A DNA stretch of 13,489 nt. Origin: Stephanodiscus triporus (taxonomy: Eukaryota > Bacillariophyta > Thalassiosirophyceae > Thalassiosirales > Thalassiosiraceae). The notes beneath the pieces are model-generated. The model made no database searches and was not told the DNA's origin. It saw only the letters and a list, made by a program, of their open reading frames with translations. The DNA lies in NCBI GenBank assembly GCA_036939755.1, contig JALLAZ010001316.1, positions 1 to 13,489 on the forward strand. The letters run 5' to 3'. How positions within the stretch are numbered: the first letter of the stretch is position 1; every line of letters starts with the position of its first letter. The position numbers and the translations under genes were made by a program. This document shows, in pieces, positions 1-7,073 of this stretch.

Positions 1-495
1 GAAAAGTCCGAAGTTTTTCCAACTCGGAAGTTTTTTTTCTGCATAGACAATGCCTAAGTGTGGAGGATATCTTCTAGGAGTAAGTAGAGAGAGAGAGAAA
101 GATGTGTGTCTTCATTTTTTCCCTAAGATACGTTGATGAGCGTATGTAAGTTTTGGTATCGTACTACGCACTAAAAAAATGACCCTCATCCTCCATCCAC
201 CTGAACCTTCCCACAAAACCAAGATGGCCACCACATTCAACTGACAATGGCAACATTCCATTGTCTATGATTGTTGTGCCGCCAGATCTGAGTGATCCAC
301 CACTTGAGAGAGGGTCCAGTCGTATTGTATGAGTAAATTCTTCGATCATTGTGTGAATTGCGACCACTCGCTGTAAAAGTGAGGCCACATCCCCACGAAA
401 AGGTTACTCTGATGTAATCATCACGTTCACCACATGATACGCCAACTGATCACTGAACACCGGACACCTCGATCATTGACGAGCACAACCCCGCG
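1..495. other. 5' flank of the kinase gene, no convincing gene
   Basis: Non-coding as far as I can support. It holds a short GA-rich simple repeat near 86-100 and two nearby copies of a CGGAAGTTT-like string at 8-32. A minus-strand open stretch at 164-403 ends in a peptide containing GGHLGF; it is discussed in the findings, but I do not call it a gene. The 5' UTR and promoter of the downstream kinase gene should lie here, but no TATA box or initiator stood out. Confidence 0.5.
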
Positions 496-2827
496 ATGCG
501 TCACCCATATATTTCTCCAACGATCCGTTCCGGACCTACGCCCCAATCGCCGAAACGTTTCATACTTTCCCCTCCGCACCAATCATCCAAAAGAAATCGA
601 GCGATGGCTTTAACGACGAGCACCGTAATACCCCTACTGGGAGCACTGATCATTTTCTCCTCGATCACGAATCTTCATTCTCTAGGAGGTGGTGGGGGTG
701 GTGGTGTGGATAGGGAAGCTGCCTCTTGGGATCAGGTGCCACCACGAGACGGCGAGCAAAAGCAACTCGTCCGGCGTGACAAGACGACGAGACGGAAAAC
801 CATGGCGGTTCGTGGAGTTTTGAACGATAGGCCTTTAGTCAATTCGAGAACGGGGGGCAATGATGACTCACAAAATCGAAAGGGTCAATCCTTCTGGAGA
901 GAGACTGCAACCAATGGATACAGCCAACAAATAAATCTTAACAACGAAGATAGCCGACAACCTGTTTCGTTCACACCCCACCCAACCATGAGGGCGAGGC
1001 AATCGTCTTCATTTTCCCATTTATTACTGCCACCACCTACAGCATCGATAAAAATAAATCGTTTGGTCTGTTTGGATGGCAAACACGTCATAACCCAAAA
1101 TAATGTTGATGCGCATCTCGAAAACTGGCTTGGTGAAGACCACTCTGATGGCATAGTAGTCGGTAAGTCGTCGAGCGATGAGCTGGCCTATAGGACCCAG
1201 ACGGTCGTATGGGACCACGAAGATGAATGCGTTCCAATGTCTGCATGGCAATCAAACATTCATGTGAGTTGTTGACAACGTATCGTCTTCTCAAATTTGT
1301 TGTATGGAGTTGTGCGTTCTAATTTCTTTCTGTCCCATCATCCAACGCACAGCCAACATGCAACTCTCTTCATGAGGTTGATATCTCCCAATTGATTAAT
1401 GCTGGAGCATTTTCACTTGTGAGCAGCAGAGGTTTTTGGAGGAATGCGTGGAAGGTGGATGTGGTAGAGAGAGCGGAAGGAATAGAGACTGCGGATTCAT
1501 CGCAAGATCAACAATATCCTCCGGGATTCTTAGGTCGCACAGAGGACAATGGCGAATCAGTAAATACGCATGTAGTGCTGAAGTCAATCAAGTAAGTAAA
1601 AGTCGGATGATGAATTAGCGCTCGTTTCTTCTGGCATACGTACTTAACCGCTGTAACAGGTACATTCACGAGCCAAACAAAGAGGTATTTGAACTCAGCC
1701 GCGTCGACGCTATATCTCTGGACGTATTGACGAAGAGCCGTTTCACAATCAACATCTACGGATTTTGCGGTTCGTCCTCGCTACAGGTAAGTTTTTTTTT
1801 CATTCCAAATCATTTTCCCGAGCAAAAGAAATTGATAAATGCCAAAACTGCAAATACAGGAGTTTGCCGGTGGAGATTTGAAGGGGTTGTTACCCGTATT
1901 GGACCCAATCGACAAATTGCGCATGGCGACGTGGTTAGCGAACGGAATTGCAGATATTCACGCGGTTGATTCATGGAATAGCGTGAGCTACTTCGATGAA
2001 GGCGCACATGCCGTCCACTCGTTGACTGGCTCTGCGGACATTGACGCCGAAGCCGCCACCGAAGACAACGACGGATACAATAGAAGCGCAACTCCGGTAT
2101 CCCTGATTCACAACGATATTAACATGGACAATATACTCTTGGGTTATCGCAATCGGGTCGAAACGCCGTTGATCAACGATTTCAACATTGCCGTGTTTCA
2201 GAAGAGAAACAAACAGACAGGATTGCCATGCCAATTCCATGGGCGCTTTGCGAACCCGCAGGTAAGATGCGATATGTTCAATTATGTTTTTTCCTATGTA
2301 ACGACTCTCTTATTCACTGTCGAATGCTTGACAGTGGATGTCTCCGGAACAACAGGAACGTGATGAGGATGAACTGTCGACGGGTAAACTGAACGAGAAG
2401 ATCGACATTTACGCTTTGGGGAATATTCTCTACAAAATAGCCGTCGGGAATAGTCCATGGAAGGTAAGAACAATCCGTCTTGACTCGAAGAAATATCGAC
2501 TTTTTGTGATAGAATCTAACTATTCAATCTGATTCACTCTCCAAATGATGGACATTGCAGTACGACTACAAAGTCAATAGGATCACCGAAAAGGAGAAAA
2601 AGAGCATCGCGCGCGCGAAGTTGAAGGGCCGCAAGCCGAAGGTGCCGCCCGAATTGAGGAATTCGACCAGCCCGATAAAGGCGGTCCTAACTGCCATGAA
2701 CAAATGCTACAGGAACGAGGCGCGACTGAGGCCCTCGGCGAGGGAGCTGGCGGCATACCTTCAGTCCGAATTGGATGCTATCGAACTTCCGCTCAAAGTC
2801 ATGGATCGTTTCGAATTCGATGAATGA
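496..2827 (+). CDS. Secretory-pathway protein-kinase-like protein, six exons
   Basis: Proposed exons: 496-1263, 1353-1591, 1660-1786, 1860-2261, 2335-2463, 2561-2827. The five introns (89, 68, 73, 73 and 97 bp) all begin GT and end AG, and joining the exons keeps one frame. The product is 643 aa from the ATG at 496, or 607 aa from the in-frame ATG at 604, which has a better context and puts a hydrophobic segment (MALTTSTVIPLLGALIIF) at the very N-terminus as a signal peptide. From 496 the same segment would be a type II membrane anchor. A glycine run and a long low-complexity region follow. The kinase fold is in the C-terminal half (numbering from 604): beta-3 Lys297 in VVLKSIK, catalytic loop HNDINMDN (His426, Asp428, Asn433), DFN in place of DFG (449-451), MSPEQ as the APE motif (478-482), and KIDIYALG with Asp500. 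The glycine loop is degenerate and an acidic insert of about 40 residues precedes the catalytic loop. Topology puts the kinase domain in the ER/Golgi lumen or outside the cell. Diatoms carry many such signal-bearing DFN kinases; this is family knowledge from memory. Substrate unknown. Confidence 0.8.
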
Positions 2828-3028
2828 CTTTTGTTGGACTGGGACGTGTAGAACAGAACTTCGTGGATAAAATAATTAGATCTTGCGTTTCATCAAGTGA
2901 AACTCTCGAATTTGTGTCTCTATCAATCGTACCCCCAAGCACACCTCGGTCAGCGTCAGACCCACCAACTTTTGGTATTGACTGCATGTTTGATTGGAGT
3001 TGAGGGATATTAGGTAGCGTGAGTCTTT

Positions 3029-3066
3029 TACTAGACCTAAGGTCTAGTACTAGACATTGGGTCTAG
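3029..3066. repeat. Two tandem 19-bp repeats, each self-complementary
   Basis: Unit 1 (3029-3047) and unit 2 (3048-3066) share TACTAGAC at the start and GGTCTAG at the end and differ only in the middle (CTAA versus ATTG). Each folds on itself: CTAGACC/GGTCTAG with a 3-nt loop in unit 1, and CTAGAC/GTCTAG in unit 2. Their junction is a perfect 14-bp palindrome, GTCTAGTACTAGAC (3042-3055). Confidence 0.85.
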
Positions 3067-3105
3067 AGTACATACGTACTTTACCATCTTTTTAACCGTT
3101 CGCAT

Positions 3106-3271
3106 TTCACAATCTGTGAAGTCATTGGTACCTCACGAAGCAACTTCGAAGCCATACGCCTCTCCGATACGCGTACTAGAGAGGTGTGCACAAGATGTGC
3201 ACTGGGGGGTTGGGTTTGGAATTGAGGATTAATTCAATTCTCCCCTCCCCCGATCCCTATCAGCGATCGGG
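3106..3271. repeat. Cluster of five perfect inverted repeats
   Basis: Perfect short stems seen directly: TTCACA/TGTGAA (3106-3111 with 3115-3120, 3-nt loop); CCTCTC/GAGAGG (3159-3164 with 3179-3184); GTGCACA/TGTGCAC (3186-3192 with 3196-3202, 3-nt loop); GAATTGA/TCAATTC (3219-3225 with 3234-3240); CCCGATC/GATCGGG (3249-3255 with 3265-3271). They do not overlap and follow one another like beads. They would fold in RNA from either strand. The function is unknown. The position just 3' of the minus-strand recombinase gene suggests the terminal non-coding part of that retroelement. Confidence 0.7.
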
Positions 3272-3314
3272 AATGTGATGCCTCCTCCATTAATTGCCCC
3301 ACGTCACCGATCGA

Positions 3315-4570
3315 TTAGCTGAAACGGGAAAACGAAGGTAGCTGGACCCGTCGTGACCTGTCACCTCCAATATTTTGTCTCGTCTCGGCATTAACACGAT
3401 GGTTCCGCTGCCGAGGGTCCTCGATTGATACTACTTGTGGTGCAATTTCTTGGATCGTTCGAAACGATCTAAACGTGAGCATTTGTTTTGCGACGTGGCA
3501 CGAAAACTGCTCCACCTGTTTCCGAATATACCGTAGGAATGCGTCGCTCAACCATCTGCCAATCAGCATGATGGTATAAACTGGTACTCCTGCCAGGTAC
3601 ATTTCCATTGCCGCTCCCAAGCGTAGGGAGTGCGTCCCGATTTCCTTCGGCTCGAAACCTAGTGTCGAGCTTCCGACTGATCGTGCTGCCGCCCGTAGTC
3701 GCAGCAGAATCTGCGACGAACTGATTTTATCTACCCGTCTGCCGCTGCGCTGAAAGGTGCAGATCGGTGTATTGTCTGTCGTCCCCTCGTAGCTCCAAAT
3801 TCTGTTCACTAGTCGTGCCCATTGAAGAACTGGGCATAGGACGGGGTCGTCTGTCCGACCGTGAATCACTGTGTCAAACTTGCTGTCGTTCTTTTGCATT
3901 TCAAATGTCACTGTGACGCTGTCGGCTAATTCCAAATCCGCCGAAGGTGCTGAAATTAGATGCCTCTTTTTGAAGAACCTAATATTTTTCAGACAAAGCA
4001 GTTTAGTGCGTCGTTCCTCTGTCTTTGGGACAACCGAGTATTCGCAAGATCTACACGTGAAGAAGGCTGCTCCGATAGTCAACTGGCTCAACGCGATATT
4101 TAACTCTGTCACTTGTCATTTTGCTAATTCTTCTAACACGATGAAAGGTAGGGCCTTTTGTTGTTTTTGTTGGGGATCGTCGTTCTTGTAAGCTCGGTAC
4201 TGCCGTGATAGAAGGATGCTAAGTTCGTTGTCTTCGTCTTTTGTGGGGTTCTGTCTGCCCGCCGCCCGGAAGGCCTGAACCACATGTGAAACGGCACCTC
4301 TGACTGTGCCTTCAACCAGCACCTCATAGCGTTCCCCCGAGAATCTTCCTTCCCTGATAGCCATTGCAAATGCTCCCCAAGCATGATAATTTGTTCATGT
4401 CGCGCGAGCTGGTCCATGAAGAAGTCCTTGCATCCAACGGACTCGCAGTATTCAGTCCATCGTCGCCAGGCTCTAGCTTCGCCGTCGTGTGTTCCTCCCG
4501 TAACTGCTAGCTCACGGGCAATTGCTGCAGCAGTGATGTCAGCCAGGAGCTGATTTCGCTGGGGAGAGGT
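3315..4570 (-). pseudogene. Tyrosine recombinase (YR) of left-hand element, broken
   Basis: This is the integration enzyme of DIRS-type elements: it cuts and joins DNA through a covalent 3'-phosphotyrosine bond, replacing an integrase. The N-terminal part is read from about 4570 to 4375 (ADITAAAIAREL, ARAWRRWTEYC, EQIIMLG). The frame then shifts near 4365-4380 and continues as AFAMAIREGRFSGERYEVLVEGT and onward to an in-frame TGA at 4118-4116. The same frame continues to the stop at 3315. Catalytic residues are all present: Arg in CRSCEY (about 4052-4050), His and Arg in THSLR, Trp in GRWLSD, and Tyr in RYIRK eight residues after the Trp, which is the normal spacing. The N-terminus overlaps the RNase H tail in another frame, as is common in this superfamily. 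A GTG just after the TGA is unlikely to be a real start, because protein-like sequence runs straight through the stop. Confidence 0.8.
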
Positions 4571-6207
4571 GATATCACGAAATGGTCGGGCATCTGATTT
4601 GGGAAAATTTTGCGAAGGAGTGAGGTGAGTTCGTCGTTAGTTCTGTGCCACTCCCATTATTTTTCTTCCCCGGGAACCACTGACTATAGCCCTTGACGTC
4701 TGCGCTCATGAATATTTCTGCGTATTTTCTCGCCGCGTCGACTCGCGTCCTTGCTTGGATGGGGTCGGTGCTCGGTTCGCTGAAATTCAACTTTCGCATC
4801 CAGCCTTCGGCCGTCGTGCTGTCGGTCATCGAAAGTGCGCATTCCCCTCGATTTAGGCGTCCGCTAACGATGTCGATCCAAGGCGTCACCACCGCTGCCA
4901 AAAATTCTAGCAAATTGTTCGACGCTCGGAATTGCAGGTCGTCGGGGATTCGGAATCGCCAAGCGAATCCTTGGTCGCTGTAGCCGCCCAGGCCGGCGGG
5001 GCATGAGTCCGAGTAGTAAATTCTGTCGGGGGAGCGGAAACCGAGTAAGTTCATATCGATTCCCCCTCTCACTTTCTCCAGTAATTTCAGCATCAGAATT
5101 AAATCACTTCTGCACTCCTCGTTTAATGCGATTGTTTGCCTGTGTTGAGCGCGTCCCAGCAGTGTTTGAAGCCTGCTTAAGAAGTGGAAGACCCATGGGA
5201 TGACAAAGCCTACGTGGCCTAGTCGTCCGATCGTTGACTCCAGCGCTTTCTTCGTCGTTCTTCCGCGGTCTAGCATTGACTGGATCTCACCCGACCACGC
5301 GATGTATTTGTGTTCGGGGAGGCTTACGGTGAGTGTTCGGAAGTTGAAATGCCATCCCAAAATTACTTTTGTTTCTGACAGCCCTCCTTTTGTCCTCTGC
5401 CACCATCTTCTTGCGTGGGATTGGTTCGTTCAGGTCGTTCAGACGGGCTGCGACTTCGATCGCAAGGGGGATCGCCGCTTCAAGTCTATCGGCGATGTGT
5501 GTGCCCGGCAGGTCAACTCCAAGAGCCGTCGTATCGTCGATATAGACATCCGCATATCCGCAGGGGTTGACATCGATGTCGACGATGAGCTCTCATCCGG
5601 TCGCAAAAGGTACGTTGTCGCTGAAACACTCTCGCGGGGGGATGTCGGCCTGGACCGACGCATGTAAGGTACGTGGATCCCAGTCGTCGCATTTTAGAAG
5701 CTCGTTTGCCAAATCGCATATTGTTTCTGACATTATTCCCCATTCGAATGGACATGGTGCTCCTCCGAAGGTGAGGCGGAGTGTTATTATTGCCAGGTCG
5801 TCGTTTGGGAGTTGTGTTGCTGTTTTTAGTGCTGTTTCGTAATGCAGGATGCCTCAATGGTAAGCCGATTTATAATCGATTTTTGCTGCAAGGATGCGTT
5901 GATTTGGATATTTTCGTCTCGCTGCTAACGACCAATTTATCAACCGTCGAATGCAGAAGCCGTATCTGCAAGCTTGCAGAGCGTCCTTTTGGACACGGCT
6001 GTTCACGGAAGTCCCGGACGACCACTTCCAGCTTTGGTCGTGCGTCAGGCGATCTTTCGGGACGATCCTGCCGAACTCGTCGATGGTGTTCTGCGCCATG
6101 ATGTTCATCGGTGCCATGCAGATGCCTGGGATTAGTCGGGTGCTTGCGAGAGGAATGGTCGCCAGTAGCCGCAGAAAAATTAGCGGTGAGAACGATGGAC
6201 AGCTCAT
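4507..6207 (-). pseudogene. Reverse transcriptase-RNase H of left-hand element, broken
   Basis: This enzyme would copy element RNA into DNA. Reading from an ATG at 6207: GICMAPMNIMAQNTIDE, then DRLTHDQSWKWSSGTSVNSR, then AAKIDYKSAYH with the first catalytic Asp, typical of DIRS-type RT. A TGA follows at 5856-5854 and another at 5595-5593, in the same frame. The active-site YIDD is at 5544-5533. Near 5382-5397 the frame changes in an A/G-rich run, and the match resumes as GGLSETKVILGWHF, the LGW block after the RT palm. RNase H follows: IYYSDSCPAGLGGYSD, an E in NNLLEFLAA, and MTDSTTAEG. Near 4648-4672 a second frame change destroys the usual AD-LSR region, and the tail (NDELTSLLRKIF, then PDHFVISPLPSE) runs to a TAG at 4509-4507. 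That TAG may be the natural end or a further nonsense change. Not functional as it stands. Confidence 0.8.
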
Positions 6208-6600
6208 GGTGCCCGCGTTCTCTGATTATCAGCTGAGTGTGAAAAGAAAATGTGGGATTAGTATCTTAAAAACAAATAATTGGTCTGTCTGTCTGAGAAA
6301 TTTTCCAGAAATTCTCGCACACATGACAACCACACATTCATGGTGCCAAAAGTTCTTTTCCTGCGCGCGGGAACACCATGTCAGCTTTAAATTCGAACTT
6401 GCCCCCTCAAATGAGAGGGCTCGAATTGCTCATTGTTTTTCTTTTGGGTTGCCGAATACAATCAACAACCCATTGTCTTGGATCGTTATCAAGGCAAAAT
6501 TTTCCATTGCCTTGGATCGTTATCAAGGCTAATCAAATATCAGACGAATTAAAAAGCGGATTAAGGTAAATAATATCAAGCCCTCCGCGGCTCTTTCCCC
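6208..6600. other. Junction between two divergent retroelements, no gene
   Basis: No coding region is supported on either strand; the open frames here are long only by chance and show no family motif. The region holds the 25-bp direct repeat at 6471-6529 and, on the minus strand, a good-looking 3' splice site (TACTAAT at 6263-6257, pyrimidine tract, CAG ending at 6233) 26 nt before the RT ATG at 6207. The left end of the right-hand element should lie here, but I see no repeat that marks it. Confidence 0.5.
6471..6529. repeat. 25-bp direct repeat, two copies
   Basis: Copies at 6471-6495 and 6505-6529 match at 24 of 25 positions, around the core CTTGGATCGTTATCAAGGC, and are separated by 9 nt. 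The core has 5-bp complementary ends (CCTTG/CAAGG) in the second copy. The position between two oppositely oriented retroelements fits a terminal sub-repeat or a small local duplication. Confidence 0.85.
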
Positions 6601-6636
6601 CTTTGATGTTGCCGGCGGGTCCTGGTTAAAATCGTT

Positions 6637-6963
6637 GCCGTCCAGGCCGTCCGTTATAAAAGTCCGCCTTCAATGGTGGCCAGGATTGACCCCTGAGACT
6701 ACCTCTATCGAGGTTTCGTCAATGTTTAAGTCCAGTCTGCTCTAAACTACTGGCCGGGGGCGTGAACCCCCGAGACTATCGTCGAAAAGTCCGCATTCAA
6801 TCGCGGCCGGCATTATCGCCGAGACTACCTAACCAAAAGGATTCGTCGTCATAACAAAGTCCGCATCAATACGGCCAGGAATTGAGTCCTGAGGCTACCT
6901 TTTAAAGGATTCGCCATTTTCTACTTGTTTCTGACGAGCAACACGGAGAACGGCCTGGACGCC
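6637..6963 (+). ncRNA. Four-unit structured RNA array in element leader
   Basis: Four tandem units with AGTC at 6661, 6729, 6788 and 6858 (period 59-70 nt). Each reads AGTC, hairpin 1, a single C, hairpin 2, A, then GACT (GGCT in unit 4), so AGTC can pair with GACT to close a three-way junction. Hairpin 1 stems: CCGCC/GGTGG, CCAGT/ACTGG, CCGC/GCGG, CCG/CGG. Hairpin 2 stems: CAGG/CCTG, CGGGGG/CCCCCG, CGGC/GCCG, CAGGA/TCCTG. Sequence changes while pairing holds, including the G-U in unit 4's outer stem. A third small hairpin follows in units 1, 3 (weak) and 4, then TTCGTC or TTCGCC. A 12-bp perfect inverted repeat, CGTCCAGGCCGT (6639-6650) with ACGGCCTGGACG (6950-6961), plus CCGT (6651-6654) with ACGG (6943-6946), encloses the array. 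I do not recognise the family. Plausible roles are translation initiation, packaging or reverse-transcription control of the retroelement RNA. Confidence 0.65.
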
Positions 6964-7073
6964 ATGCATTTCTCTAACGAGATTCAAAAATGTCCTTCAA
7001 ACTAACAGCATTTTGTTATTATTCTATGAATAGACATGTCAACAAACTGGCTCACTTCGAAGCCTGCTCCTGA
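6964..7073 (+). promoter_or_regulatory. Upstream ORFs before gag, one overlapping its start
   Basis: An ATG at 6964 opens a 13-codon reading frame ending at 7005. An ATG at 6990, with another in the same frame at 7026, opens a frame ending at 7073 that overlaps the gag ATG at 7036. Further ATGs occur at 6606, 6673 and 6722 within the structured leader. If the transcript contains this region unspliced, simple scanning would rarely reach the gag ATG. These may be chance ATGs in a leader that is spliced, bypassed or not transcribed. Confidence 0.4.

Larger units (their letters stand above)
2828..3314. other. Intergenic, hairpin-rich, no gene
   Basis: This is the 3' flank of the kinase gene, including an AT-rich stretch with ATAAAATAA near 2867 that could serve for polyadenylation. 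It is also the sequence just beyond the recombinase stop of the left-hand (minus-strand) retroelement, so part of it may be that element's 3' end. From 3029 to 3271 it carries a cluster of short perfect inverted repeats, listed separately. No coding region is supported. Confidence 0.6.
3315..6207 (-). mobile_element. Decayed DIRS-like (tyrosine recombinase) retroelement, left-hand copy
   Basis: On the minus strand, reading from 6207 down to 3315, the order is reverse transcriptase, RNase H, tyrosine recombinase. That combination defines the DIRS superfamily (DIRS, PAT, Ngaro groups). No DDE integrase, protease or methyltransferase domain is seen. The reading is broken by three in-frame TGA codons and at least three frameshifts, so it is a fossil copy. 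No gag is visible upstream of the RT; either the 5' part was lost or replaced near 6210-6560, or gag decayed beyond recognition. The true ends and terminal repeats cannot be placed from this window. Its RT is clearly different from that of the right-hand element, so the two are separate families and not duplicates. Confidence 0.8.

Noticed and set aside
885..1294. Minus-strand open frames opposite the first kinase exon
   Set aside because: They lie fully within the coding exon, have no recognisable motif, and the plus frame joins cleanly to the kinase domain.
5003..5842. Plus-strand open frames over the left element's RT-RH
   Set aside because: The minus strand holds clear RT and RNase H motifs; the plus frames are arginine/serine-rich shadows.
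5951..6532. 193-residue plus-strand open frame crossing the element junction
   Set aside because: It is antisense to the RT N-terminus and then runs through non-coding repeat sequence; no family features were seen.
6658..6915. tRNA or tRNA-derived array as an explanation of the leader repeats
   Set aside because: Units are 59-70 nt with repeated stem-loops, but there is no acceptor stem, no anticodon stem pairing and no proper B box; TTCGTC only faintly resembles a T arm.
6600..7035. CRISPR array
   Set aside because: The repeats are diverged in sequence and conserved in pairing, not identical repeats with unique spacers, and the context is eukaryotic.
6600..7035. Hammerhead ribozyme in the retroelement leader
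   Set aside because: I could not find a CTGATGA core paired with a GAAA strand in the needed arrangement.
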